NCBI GenBank assembly: GCA_900547165.1
Contig: URFZ01000013.1
Coordinates: 1 to 64,000, forward strand
Length of the DNA: 64,000 nucleotides
DNA from: an uncultured Eubacteriales bacterium
Lineage (GTDB): Bacteria; Bacillota; Clostridia; Oscillospirales; UBA644
Direction: 5' to 3'
Numbering within the stretch: the first letter of the stretch is position 1; each line of letters opens with the position of its first letter. The position numbers and the translations under genes were made by a program. The notes beneath the pieces are model-generated. The model made no database searches. It saw nothing but the letters and a program-made list of their open reading frames with translations, and had not been told where the DNA came from. Shown here piece after piece: positions 15,573-23,643 of this stretch.

Positions 15573-15669
15573 AATTAATTGCACGTTTACGGGTATTTTC
15601 AAATCAATTAATTGCACGTTTTGGGGTGTTTTCAGAGTCATTATTTGCACGTTTGCGGTTGTCAAAAAT
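15573..15669. repeat. Three 33-bp direct repeats upstream of the AAA gene
   Basis: The core TTGCACGTTT...TTTTCA recurs, with CACGTTT at 15582, 15615 and 15648, exactly 33 bp apart (three helical turns). A related copy at 15540 overlaps the AAA gene promoter. On the minus strand each unit reads like a promoter: TTGAAA, CTGAAA or TTGACA followed by an AT-rich -10-like segment. Confidence 0.85.
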
Positions 15670-15894
15670 ATTTTTTCTGTTCTGCGACGCGTTTATTCAA
15701 TGAAAGAAGCCGAATGAAAGGCAGAAAACCGACGCAGAACAAAAATCCGCCGTCTGATAAAAAAGATAATTAAAAACTTGAAAAAACTAACGCTGGTAAA
15801 ATTATACATTCGCTGCCGGTTTGTGTAAAATTCCGTTTCAGAGTGTTATAATATCGCTGTAAGGTTGAAGAATAACAGCGAAAAGAGGCGGAAC

Positions 15895-16230
15895 ATGAGC
15901 GAAAAGGAATCGGTTGAACAGTTGATAGGCAAACGCATTCAAAAACTGCGAAAAGCAAGGGGCTACACGCAGATGACCTTTGCCGAAAAGGTCGGCATAT
16001 CAACTAATTATCTTTCCGATATAGAGCGCGGCAACAGTTCCGTAAGGCTCGAAAAGTTGGTCGCGATAATAAACGCGCTCGACTGTTCGGCTGATGATGT
16101 TTTTGCGGACGTTATTAAAAACGGCTACAAAATAAAGGCTTCGAAAATTTCCGAGGATATCGAGAAACTTCCGAATAAAGAGAAAGAACGAGCCTTTGCT
16201 ATTCTGGAAGCATTTTTACAAAACAAATAG
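15895..16230 (+). CDS. XRE-family helix-turn-helix regulator
   Basis: The 111-residue protein has a Cro/cI-type DNA-binding domain at about 8-65: GKRIQKLRKARGYTQMTFAE, then VGISTNYLSDIERGNSSVRL. The helical C-terminus (ISEDIEKLPNKEKERAFAIL) probably dimerises. ATG 15895 has GAGGCGG at good spacing. It is a single gene followed by a terminator. Candidate targets are its own promoter and the divergent AAA/DUF4143 gene, whose repeats could be operators; this is inference. Confidence 0.9.
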   Translation: MSEKESVEQLIGKRIQKLRKARGYTQMTFAEKVGISTNYLSDIERGNSSVRLEKLVAIINALDCSADDVFADVIKNGYKIKASKISEDIEKLPNKEKERAFAILEAFLQNK

Positions 16231-16240
16231 ATTATACAAA

Positions 16241-16275
16241 ATTAAGCCTACAAAATAGTGGGCTTAATTTTTTTT
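16241..16275 (+). terminator. XRE gene terminator
   Basis: Hairpin ATTAAGCC/GGCTTAAT followed by an uninterrupted run of eight or more T. Confidence 0.85.
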
Positions 16276-16300
16276 CCCTCTTTTATTTTTTCAAAAAATA

Positions 16301-16347
16301 TGATATACTAATCCTATTAGCATTATAATATCGTTGAAAGGATTAGT
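16301..16347 (+). promoter_or_regulatory. Extended -10 promoter and inverted repeat of the SLOG gene
   Basis: TGATATACT (16301-16309) is an extended -10. ACTAATCCT (16307-16315) and AGGATTAGT (16339-16347) form a perfect 9-bp inverted repeat around the expected start site. Its right arm covers the AAAGGA ribosome binding site. Confidence 0.55.
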
Positions 16348-16350
16348 TAT

Positions 16351-16827
16351 ATGAAAGATAAAACCTGTTGTTTCACCGGGCACAGGAAGTTGCCGACGGA
16401 GAAACTTAACAAAATCACGGACGAACTTGAAAAAACCGTTATCGGGCTTATAGCGGACGGTTACCGTTTTTTCGGCACGGGCGGGGCTCTCGGTTTTGAT
16501 ACCGTTGCGGCGCAGACCGTGATAAGATTGAAAGACAAATATCCGAAGATAAGGCTGATTCTCGTTCTGCCCTGCACCGACCAAGCAAAATTTTGGAAAG
16601 AAGATGACAGCAGAGAATACGAGCGTATCAAGAAGTTGGCGGATAAGACGGTATATACTTCCGAAAAATATTACAACGGTTGTATGGCAAAAAGAAACAG
16701 ACACCTTGTCGATAACAGTTCCGTCTGCGTGGCATATCTGACGCAGAGCGGCGGAGGTACGGCATATACTGTTGAATATGCAAAAAAACACGGACTTAAA
16801 GTTATAAATATAGCAAAAAACCTGTAA
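16351..16827 (+). CDS. SLOG/DUF1273 family protein (YpsA-like)
   Basis: The 158-residue single-domain protein has a Rossmann-like fold with TCCFTGHRKLP at the N-terminus, the glycine loop FFGTGGALGFDTVAA (about 45-59) and a C-terminal SGGGTAYTVEYA. These are marks of DUF1273 proteins in the SLOG superfamily, proposed to bind nucleotide-type ligands. B. subtilis YpsA affects cell division; other members sit in defence-type loci. No effector gene is adjacent. ATG 16351 has GAAAGGA upstream, within an inverted repeat. Confidence 0.85.
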   Translation: MKDKTCCFTGHRKLPTEKLNKITDELEKTVIGLIADGYRFFGTGGALGFDTVAAQTVIRLKDKYPKIRLILVLPCTDQAKFWKEDDSREYERIKKLADKTVYTSEKYYNGCMAKRNRHLVDNSSVCVAYLTQSGGGTAYTVEYAKKHGLKVINIAKNL

Positions 16828-16842
16828 AAAAGCGCAAAAGAA

Positions 16843-16866
16843 CCCCGAGCCGCAAGCGGCTCGGGG
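16843..16866. terminator. Bidirectional terminator
   Basis: A 10-bp GC-rich stem CCCCGAGCCG/CGGCTCGGGG with loop CAAG, between the convergent SLOG and LRR genes. On the minus strand TTCTTTTG follows. Confidence 0.85.
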
Positions 16867-16937
16867 TCTGCTATACATTATTATATATTTTTGCGATTGA
16901 ATATGCTCTGCCTATGAAAAAGTCTCTTTCGGCGCAA

Positions 16938-17777
16938 TCAGAACCACGGGCTCCATTCGCCGGGGTCGGGGTCTTTTCCGCCGTCGGTAAGTCCCTCATA
17001 TTTGACGGTTATATTATTGGCGGAGCAGTACGCGTCGGCGTCAGAACCTTTCGGGCAGGTCACGACAAGCGAGGACGGACAGCCGTCAAAGAGGTCAGAG
17101 CCGAACGTTTTGACCGCGGCGTGAAGACGCAGAGCCGTAAGAGACGAGCAGTTTGCAAAGGCGTAATCGCCGAGCGACACCGCATTGTCGGGAATAACAA
17201 GCGAGACAAGCGAGGTGCAGTCCTCAAAGGCGGACGCGCCGACAACTTTCAGTGTCAACGGAAGCGTTACGGACGTAAGAGACGAGCAGCCGTCAAACAC
17301 GGACGGCGCGAGCGTTTCTACGCCCTCGGGAACAACGACGGAAGCAAGAGACGCGCAATTCAGGAATGCGTGGCTGCCGAGGTTTTTAAGGTTGTTCGGA
17401 AGCGTTACGGACGCAAGTTTTGCGTCGTTTGCGAACGCGAATCTGCCTATCGAAGTCACGGTTGAAGCAAAAGCGACTTCCGTCAGTTCGGAACAGTTCG
17501 AAAAGGCGTAGTAGCCGACGGATGTTATGCCGTCCGACACAACGACTTTCTTTATCTGAGAGCGGTAATCCGCCCACGGAACGGTTGCCGATGAATAACT
17601 GTTCATATCACCTGAGCCGCTGACGGTCAGCGTTCCCGACGTGAACGAATAGGTTGCGTTGTTGCCGCATGAACCGGAATAGTTTGCGGCTGAGGTCACG
17701 ACAAGGCAGACGCAAACGGAGAGTATAATGCAGACCGCAAGCGCGGCGGCAAGCAGTATCTTTGCGCGTTTCTTCAT
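16938..17777 (-). CDS. BspA-like leucine-rich repeat protein
   Basis: The 279-residue precursor has an N-terminal membrane/signal helix (about 7-30). Then come about six BspA-type (LRR_5) repeats of about 23 residues with the pattern IxxxAFxxCxSLxxVxLPxxL, for example VVGASAFEDCTSLVSLVIPD. Such proteins are surface-exposed and mediate binding in gut bacteria and protozoa. No sorting signal or dockerin is seen; the end DPDPGEWSPWF is acidic/aromatic and anchoring may rely on the N-terminal helix. ATG 17777 has GAGGA upstream. It lies 10 nt after the preceding anchored protein, so the two share an operon. The ligand is unknown. Confidence 0.85.
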   Translation of the reverse strand: MKKRAKILLAAALAVCIILSVCVCLVVTSAANYSGSCGNNATYSFTSGTLTVSGSGDMNSYSSATVPWADYRSQIKKVVVSDGITSVGYYAFSNCSELTEVAFASTVTSIGRFAFANDAKLASVTLPNNLKNLGSHAFLNCASLASVVVPEGVETLAPSVFDGCSSLTSVTLPLTLKVVGASAFEDCTSLVSLVIPDNAVSLGDYAFANCSSLTALRLHAAVKTFGSDLFDGCPSSLVVTCPKGSDADAYCSANNITVKYEGLTDGGKDPDPGEWSPWF

Positions 17778-17787
17778 ATCCGAATCC

Positions 17788-18456
17788 TCACTTGATTTTG
17801 TTGTCGTTGATTATGTTGGAAAGCACTTCGCGTGCAAATTCGTATTCTTCGCCTTTCGTTTTGCTTATGCTTATCAGGGATTTTTCATTGAAAACACGAA
17901 CACCCCAATACATCGGAGTTGTCCAATATTTCAGGCTTTCGCTGTTTTTGAAAGCAGAACCCTCGGCATTCCAGACCGTGCCGTCATACAGCAGAGGTTC
18001 GTCCGTTAAGTCCGAAATATCGCCGAAATAGCCGACTTCCGTCATCTGCTTCAAACCCGCGTCGTCCACCATTATCAGCATGACAGAGCCTGCGGTGTAC
18101 ATATTGGAGAAGTTTCTGAGGTTGTCCTTTACCATGTCGGCATCGTGATTTTCGCCGATAAAATAATTTTCTATCTCAATTCTGACCTGTCCGTCGCCCG
18201 TATAGTCGCGGACATACGGTTCAAGAGCCTTTTTCAGGTTTGTTTTATCCTCGGCGTACGATATCGGGTCGGCGGAAAGATAATATACAACAACGTCGAT
18301 ATCAACGCGGCCGATACATTGAGAAAGACCGACACCGACGGCAAGCAGAACGACGAGAGCCCCCAAAGTATGCCATTTGTAATAGTACCAGAAATTTTCG
18401 AGTTTGCTTTTAAAACTCTTCTTCTCTTTTTTTTCGGCGGTGCTACCGTTTGTCAT
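17788..18456 (-). CDS. Membrane-anchored protein of unknown function
   Basis: The 222-residue protein has a lysine-rich cytoplasmic start, then WYYYKWHTLGALVVLLAVGV as a single membrane helix (about 24-45). The outer domain (IDVVVYYLSADPISYAED...) ends near INDNKIK. The N-terminal WYYYKWH motif is seen in many unannotated clostridial membrane proteins; the outer domain vaguely resembles solute-binding proteins, but no family is claimed. ATG 18456 has GGAAAGG 8 nt upstream. It is first in a two-gene operon with the LRR protein. Confidence 0.7.
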   Translation of the reverse strand: MTNGSTAEKKEKKSFKSKLENFWYYYKWHTLGALVVLLAVGVGLSQCIGRVDIDVVVYYLSADPISYAEDKTNLKKALEPYVRDYTGDGQVRIEIENYFIGENHDADMVKDNLRNFSNMYTAGSVMLIMVDDAGLKQMTEVGYFGDISDLTDEPLLYDGTVWNAEGSAFKNSESLKYWTTPMYWGVRVFNEKSLISISKTKGEEYEFAREVLSNIINDNKIK

Positions 18457-18616
18457 TTGCAAAGCCTTTCCGACGTAAAAAATACGCCTTATAAAGTGAT
18501 TATATCATATACGGCAAAAAATTTCAACATTTTTTTGCAATCATGCAGATTTTTTGTAATTTTCACAAAGCGCGGACAATGAGATTGTAGAAAATGGACA
18601 AATCATAAATCAGGAT

Positions 18617-19198
18617 TTAGCCGAAGATCGCGGAAATGACACCGAGATGTTCAAGCAGAATCTCGATGCCGATAAGACATAGGATTATGCCGCCCGCAAG
18701 TTCGGCTTTGTTTTTGAAGCGTGTGCCGAACAGGTTGCCGACTTTAAGTCCAAGCGCGGAAAGACCGAACGTTATCGCGCCTATGCAGGGTGCGGCGATG
18801 TAAACGGGAATGTTCGGGATAACCGTGACAAAAGAAATTCCGACAGCGAGCGCATCAACGGAAGTGGCAAAAGCAAGCACAAGCATTGCCTTGAACGAAA
18901 ACGACGCGTCTACGCTTTCCTCTTCTTTCGAAAAACTTTCGCGTATCATGTTCGCGCCTATAAGACAGAGCAGCGCAAACGCGACCCAATGGTCGTATTT
19001 CTGAATGTATTCTTCAAGTTTTTTGCCGAGGAGGTAACCGACGGTGGGCATAAGCGCCTGAAAGCCGCCGAACCACGCGCCTATCAGAATATAGTGTTTG
19101 GGGCGCAGTTTCTGCACGGAAAGGCCTTTACATATCGAAACGGCGAAAGCGTCCATCGATAGTCCGACGGCTATCATGATAAGATTGACAATATCCAT
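18617..19198 (-). CDS. mntP: Manganese efflux pump MntP
   Basis: MntP exports Mn2+ to prevent toxicity. The 193-residue protein has six predicted helices in two inverted halves, with conserved Asp residues in LSMDAFAVSICKG (about 14-26) and ATSVDALAVGISF (about 111-123), as in E. coli MntP. The central acidic loop (SKEEESVDAS) separates the halves. No yybP-ykoY manganese riboswitch, common upstream of mntP, could be found in the short leader. The ribosome binding site (AGAAAGAAG) is modest. It lies downstream of the secreted dockerin/C39 gene with an 86-nt gap. Confidence 0.93.
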   Translation of the reverse strand: MDIVNLIMIAVGLSMDAFAVSICKGLSVQKLRPKHYILIGAWFGGFQALMPTVGYLLGKKLEEYIQKYDHWVAFALLCLIGANMIRESFSKEEESVDASFSFKAMLVLAFATSVDALAVGISFVTVIPNIPVYIAAPCIGAITFGLSALGLKVGNLFGTRFKNKAELAGGIILCLIGIEILLEHLGVISAIFG

Positions 19199-19284
19199 AA
19201 AAATCTTCTTTCTCTTATATATGTAAAGAATACGCTTTTCCCCGTTGGGTTTGACGCAGATAAGAGTTTAAAACGCTTCTGCCG

Positions 19285-20847
19285 TCAGCGAATGCCGTAA
19301 GCAACGCAGCCGTCTTCGCGCATATCCACGGGCGAAGTCGAACGTTCCGCCCATATCTCGGCAAGGTCGTAACTGCCGTTTCTTGCGGACGTCCACGGGT
19401 CGGCGACTTTAACATTGCCGCTTTCCGCATCGTAGCCGTAAAGGAAAACGCAATGAGTCCCCTTGTTGCAGAGCAGCCCCTTTCCGACCGCGATACATAC
19501 GACGCCGTCGTTTTCAAGAGCGGAAAGCAAGTCCTCATATTCGAATATATTCAGCGTAGTCGCTCCGTAATGCTCGGCGGCAAGTCTAATCGCCGAACCG
19601 GAAGAACCGCTGAACGTTTTGCAGAACTCCTCGGTGTTGTCGTAAAGCCAAGTTGCGACCTCTATCGGGGTCACATTTATTCCGATGTAAGAAAGAGCCA
19701 TCGCCACGGATGTGGGCGCGCAGCCGTTGCGTCCCATGGTATAGTTGCCGAAACGGGCGTTGCACCATCTGTCTTCCCATTGCGAATAATATTTGAAAAT
19801 ACCCGCTTTACCGCGAAGCCGCGGCACATCGTCGGTCTTTTTCTTTCCGCAGACGGAACAGGCAAATTCGGCGCGTCCCTCACCTTTTTCGGTCGGTTCG
19901 GAAATTATTTGTCCGCGCTCCCATTTATGATGCGCTTTCAGCGTTTTTCTCTTTTCAAAACCGCATTTTTCGCAGTATTCGCGGTTATACCCGTCCGCTT
20001 CGCAGGTCGGCGCCTTTTCTTCGGTTTTTATATTATGTCCCGTTGCGGGCAGCACGGTTTCTTCGGTCTTTCCGCAGTTTTCGCATATCTTGCGAATATA
20101 TCCGTCCGCTTCGCAGGTCGGGGCTTTTTCCTCGGTTTTTATATTATGTCCCGTTGCGGGCAATATGGTTTCTTCGGTCTTTCCGCAGTTTTCGCATATC
20201 TTGCGAATATATCCGTCCGTCTCGCAGGTCGGTTCGAGTTTTTCCGTGCGGTATGAGTGCGGAATGACGGCAAGAACCCGAACGTGCGCTTTCTCGCACA
20301 CAATGCATTTTCTTGTCAATGTTCCCGTTTCGGTGCAAGTGGCGGGAATGCGGGTATCTTCAAATATGTGGCAATGGTCGCTCTCGCCGCCGAAAGCAAC
20401 GGAATAGAACACGGTCATCGCATCCGCTATATCGACATCGCCGTTGCCGTCAATATCTGCGGCATCAAGCGCGGCTGCCGTCAGTCTTTCTTTTTGTGCG
20501 ACGTGATAAAAAACAAACATTGCGTCCGCTATGTCGACCTTTCCGTCGCCGTTGACATCGCCTTTTGCAAGTTGCGGCAACGGCGGCTCGGGCTCTGTCG
20601 GCGGCTGTTCAGTTTCCGTCGTAGTCGGGGTGAAAGGCTCCGTCGTTGTCGGATTCGACGGTGTTGTCGGCGGCTCGGGCTGCGTCGTCGTAAAAAACGG
20701 GTCGGGCGGCAATGTCGGGTCAACAAAAGAGCCTTTCAGAGCCGAACCATCGGCATTTTCCCCCGCAAAAAGAACGAGCGAAAACGCAAACACGACCAAA
20801 AGCAACGTCGGCAATATGCAAAACAGACTTTTCATTCTTTTTTTCAT
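19285..20847 (-). CDS. Secreted C39-like peptidase with type I dockerin and Cys-pair repeats
   Basis: 520 residues. A signal peptide (about 5-28) is followed by a Pro/Thr linker. A type I dockerin (about 95-160) shows two calcium loops, DVNGDGKVDIADAMF and DIDGNGDVDIADAMTVF. Repeats of 37 residues with CxxDGYxRxxCExCG follow (about 195-310). The C-terminal papain-like C39_2 domain (about 335-520) has catalytic Cys in GRNGCAPTSVAMAL, His in GTHCVFLYGYD and Asp in VADPW. ATG 20847 follows AAGGA. The dockerin would bind a cohesin scaffold if one exists; none is in the window. Substrate unknown; no ABC transporter peptidase context. Confidence 0.85.
   Translation of the reverse strand: MKKRMKSLFCILPTLLLVVFAFSLVLFAGENADGSALKGSFVDPTLPPDPFFTTTQPEPPTTPSNPTTTEPFTPTTTETEQPPTEPEPPLPQLAKGDVNGDGKVDIADAMFVFYHVAQKERLTAAALDAADIDGNGDVDIADAMTVFYSVAFGGESDHCHIFEDTRIPATCTETGTLTRKCIVCEKAHVRVLAVIPHSYRTEKLEPTCETDGYIRKICENCGKTEETILPATGHNIKTEEKAPTCEADGYIRKICENCGKTEETVLPATGHNIKTEEKAPTCEADGYNREYCEKCGFEKRKTLKAHHKWERGQIISEPTEKGEGRAEFACSVCGKKKTDDVPRLRGKAGIFKYYSQWEDRWCNARFGNYTMGRNGCAPTSVAMALSYIGINVTPIEVATWLYDNTEEFCKTFSGSSGSAIRLAAEHYGATTLNIFEYEDLLSALENDGVVCIAVGKGLLCNKGTHCVFLYGYDAESGNVKVADPWTSARNGSYDLAEIWAERSTSPVDMREDGCVAYGIR
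19985..20235. repeat. 111-bp tandem repeat inside the C39 gene
   Basis: CCGTCCG begins near-identical units at 19991, 20102 and 20213, exactly 111 bp (37 codons) apart. They encode the Cys-pair modules. The first two spaced units are almost identical in DNA, so recent slippage or conversion is likely. Confidence 0.85.
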
Positions 20848-21076
20848 TCGTTTTTTCCTTTTTTCTTGTGGTTTCTTGCAGAATTTCCGCAACAGCGCGG
20901 GCAACTCTGCCCTTTTGAGTAAAAACGGTTCTTTGCGTTATGTCGGCTGATTATACAAACCTGACAAAACGCCTTTTATTTATTCTGCGCAAAACCCGCC
21001 GAGGCGGCTGTCTGCCGCCCGACGGGGATCCGAAATTCTCAGGAACTGCAAAAAATACAGGATTTTCAGTTTCTCT

Positions 21077-21574
21077 TTGGGGATAGGAAAAAATGTTCAG
21101 AATGGGTGAATCGAGTCCTTGGCTGATGATATTCGAACTCTCATCGGTTTTGACGGGCGGATTTTCGTCCTAACTTTCGCAAAAACCTTGTAAATACGAC
21201 AGTATTCACCGCGGCTTCTTTGTCGTTATGACGAAAATTCGCGCCGTGAAAACTGCACGCACCCGCCACAGAGAAAATTTCGAGGAATTTTTTCTTTTTG
21301 AGGTGCAGGCGGGCTGACGCCCGCCAAGACGAAAAAAGAGAAAATAACCGAAAATAGCCTGTGTCGGGCGATAAGAGTCCGGACATCATCAGCCTTGGCG
21401 TACATAGGTACGTCGAGAGGCGAGATTCGCCCGTAGCAAAAAAGACGCTTTTTTCACTTTTTACAGAACCAAAATACAAAAATAGATATTTAAGGTCTTT
21501 TGCTTATCTTTTAGACAATTACTATTTTGTATTTTTCAGTCTTTTTTGCGGTCTGGGCATTTTTAACATCCCCC
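21077..21574. repeat. Dispersed structured element, copy 1
   Basis: Shares three blocks with 41054-41277: TTGGGGATAGG...AATGGGTGAATCGA; GTCGAGAGGCGAGATTCGCC with CGTAGCAAAAAAG; and TCTTTTAGAC...TTTTTTGCGGTCTGGGC...ACATCCCC. GGGTGAATC pairs with GATTCGCCC, and CGTAC/GTACG forms an inner hairpin. It ends 8 nt from the thrS stop codon. Confidence 0.8.
21121..21394. mobile_element. 274-bp MITE-like insert inside element copy 1
   Basis: The ends are 27-bp inverted repeats (GGCTGATGATATTCGAACTC at the left; the right complement GGCTGATGATGTCCGGACTC), about 22 of 27 matching. The segment is absent from copy 2 at the matching point, and TT flanks both sides. No transposase is encoded. An alternative is that it is a folded RNA arm lost from copy 2. 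Confidence 0.55.
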
Positions 21575-21581
21575 GTCGGAT

Positions 21582-23522
21582 TCAGATATTTAATTCTTTG
21601 GTTCTTACTTGCTCCTCAACTTTTGCGATAAAGGCGGAAAGCGGCATCGAGCCGAGGTCGCCCTCTTTGCGGCTTCTCAGGCTTACGGTGTTTTCTTCCT
21701 GCTCTTTTTCGCCGACGACTATCATATACGGAATCTTTTCAAGCTGCGCTTCGCGTATCTTGTAGCCTATCTTTTCGGCGCGGTCGTCGAGTTCGGAGCG
21801 TATGCCGCGGTCGATGAGCGTTCTGTTTATTCTCGCGGCGTAATCCGCGTATTTCTCGGAAATCGGAAGCACTTTTACCTGAACGGGGGCAAGCCATGTC
21901 GGGAACGCGCCCGCATATTTTTCTATAAGCAGAGCCAGAGTTCTTTCATAGCAGCCGAGCGACGTTCTGTGAATAATGTACGGGTTTTTCTTCGTGCCGT
22001 CGCGGTCAACGTATTCCATGCCGAAGTTCTTCGAAAGCATCTGGTCTATCTGAATGGTTATCAGCGTGTCCTCTTTGCCGTGAACGTTCTTTATCTGAAT
22101 ATCGAGTTTCGGACCGTAGAAAGCCGCTTCGCCGACACCCACTTTGTAGGGGATTTCAAGGTGGTCGAGAATCTTTTTCATTATTCCCTGCGCCTCGTCC
22201 CATTGTTCGGGTGTGCCGATATACTTCTTTCTGTCTGCGGGGTCCCATTGCGAGAAGCGGTAACTTACGTCCTCGTAAAGTCCGAGCGTTTTGAGCATAT
22301 ATATCGCAAGTTCGAGACAGTGACGGAACTCCCCTTCAAGTTGGTCGGGAGTACACATCAGGTGTCCCTCGGAAATGGTGAACTGACGCACGCGGATAAG
22401 CCCGTGCATTTCGCCGCTGTCCTCGTTGCGGAAAAGCGTCGAGGTCTCGTTGTAGCGAAGCGGCAGGTCGCGGTAAGAGCGTGCCTTGTTCAAATATGCC
22501 TGATATTGGAACGGGCAGGTCATCGGACGCAGAGCGTATACCTCTTCCGTGTCGGATTTTGCGGGGTCGCCCATAACGAACATTCCGTCCAGATAGTGAT
22601 CCCAATGCCCCGAAATCTTGTAAAGGTCGGATTTTGCCATAAGCGGGGTCTTGGTAAGCAGCCAGCCGCGGCGCTGTTCCTCATCCTCGACAAAGCGTTG
22701 AAGAAGCTGGATTATTCTTGCGCCGTTCGGAAGCATAACGGGCAGTCCCTGTCCGATAACGTCAACGGTGGTGAATATGCCGAGTTCTCTGCCGAGTTTG
22801 TTGTGGTCGCGTTTTTTTGCCTCTTCAAGGCGTGCGAGATGTTCCTCAAGTTCGGACGCTTTCGGGAAAGAAACGCCGTAAATGCGTTGAAGCATCTTAT
22901 TCTTTGCGTCGCCGCGCCAATACGCGCCCGTGCAGTTGGTCAGTTTTATCGCCTTTATCTTTTTCAGGTCGTAAAGGTGCGGACCCGCGCAAAGATCGAC
23001 AAAATCGCCCTGTCTGTAAAAGCTTATCTCTTCGCCCTGCGGCAATTCGTTTATAAGTTCCTGCTTATAAGGCTCGTCCGCTTCGAGTTTCAATGCTTCG
23101 TCCTTGGGCAGTGTAAAGCGTTCGAGGGTATAGCCCTCTTTGATTATCTTTTTCATCTCCGCCTCGATGTCCGAAAGAATTTCGGGCGTGAACGAAGTCT
23201 GTGAATCGAAATCGTAATAAAAACCGTTGTCAACGGCGGGACCTATCGTCAGTTTTGCCGACGGGTAAAGTCTTTTTACCGCCTGTGCGAGAACGTGGGA
23301 CGTGGTGTGCCAAAACGTTTTTTTGCCCTCTTCGTCCGCAAAGGTGTAAAGTGTCAGCGTGTCGCCGTCCGAAAGTTTTGCCGTCAGATCGCATACTTTG
23401 CCGTTAATGCCGCAGCAAAGCGCGCTGCGGGCAAGCCCCGCGGAGATCTGCATGGCGCAGTCGTAAGCGGTAGCGCCGTCCGCAACTTCGAGCGCGGAGC
23501 CGTCTTTGAGGATTATTTTCAT
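21582..23522 (-). CDS. thrS: Threonyl-tRNA synthetase
   Basis: Charges tRNA-Thr with threonine and edits serine. The 646-residue length is standard. An N-terminal TGS domain (MKIILKDGSALEVADGATAY) precedes the editing domain with HTTSHVLAQAVKRLYP (HxxxH) and CAGPHL. The class II core (about 245-540) contains RPMTCPFQYQAYLN and RYNETSTLFRNEDSGEMHGL. An anticodon-binding domain (about 545-640, VQVKVLPISEKYADYA) closes it. ATG 23522 has AGAGGTAAG upstream. The 121-nt gap to the preceding DUF4340 gene can form a hairpin but is too short for the T-box leader often found before thrS in Firmicutes. Confidence 0.98.
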   Translation of the reverse strand: MKIILKDGSALEVADGATAYDCAMQISAGLARSALCCGINGKVCDLTAKLSDGDTLTLYTFADEEGKKTFWHTTSHVLAQAVKRLYPSAKLTIGPAVDNGFYYDFDSQTSFTPEILSDIEAEMKKIIKEGYTLERFTLPKDEALKLEADEPYKQELINELPQGEEISFYRQGDFVDLCAGPHLYDLKKIKAIKLTNCTGAYWRGDAKNKMLQRIYGVSFPKASELEEHLARLEEAKKRDHNKLGRELGIFTTVDVIGQGLPVMLPNGARIIQLLQRFVEDEEQRRGWLLTKTPLMAKSDLYKISGHWDHYLDGMFVMGDPAKSDTEEVYALRPMTCPFQYQAYLNKARSYRDLPLRYNETSTLFRNEDSGEMHGLIRVRQFTISEGHLMCTPDQLEGEFRHCLELAIYMLKTLGLYEDVSYRFSQWDPADRKKYIGTPEQWDEAQGIMKKILDHLEIPYKVGVGEAAFYGPKLDIQIKNVHGKEDTLITIQIDQMLSKNFGMEYVDRDGTKKNPYIIHRTSLGCYERTLALLIEKYAGAFPTWLAPVQVKVLPISEKYADYAARINRTLIDRGIRSELDDRAEKIGYKIREAQLEKIPYMIVVGEKEQEENTVSLRSRKEGDLGSMPLSAFIAKVEEQVRTKELNI

Positions 23523-23643
23523 ATTTCTTACCTCTTTTATATATGAATGTTTTTTTTACGTTAAACAGGGTCGGCACACAAAGCGCCGCCTTTTCGGTCA
23601 ACGGCAAACGGGTAAAAGTTTGAATGGAACTTTTCCGTTTCCG

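Larger units (their letters stand above)
15506..15894. other. Divergent intergenic region between AAA ATPase and XRE genes
   Basis: Contains the AAA promoter and its repeats on the left. On the right is a TATAAT at 15847-15852 that probably belongs to the XRE gene; its -35 is poor. The middle (about 15670-15800) holds nothing recognisable. Confidence 0.6.
20848..21581. other. Long intergenic region with repeat element
   Basis: Left part (20848-21076) holds nothing recognised apart from a GC-rich hairpin near 21000-21025 (GGCGGC/GCCGCC). The rest is the dispersed element copy 1 and its insert, listed separately. A 112-codon minus-strand frame across it (21141-21479) is not considered a gene. 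Confidence 0.6.

Noticed and set aside
19199..19284. Possible manganese riboswitch before mntP
   Set aside because: The gap is too short and lacks the yybP-ykoY core motifs.
21141..21479. A 112-codon minus-strand frame through the dispersed element
   Set aside because: It spans the insert boundary, has no convincing ribosome binding site and cannot exist in copy 2; it looks like chance coding of a repeat.
21609..23204. A 531-codon plus-strand open frame
   Set aside because: Antisense shadow of thrS produced by codon bias.
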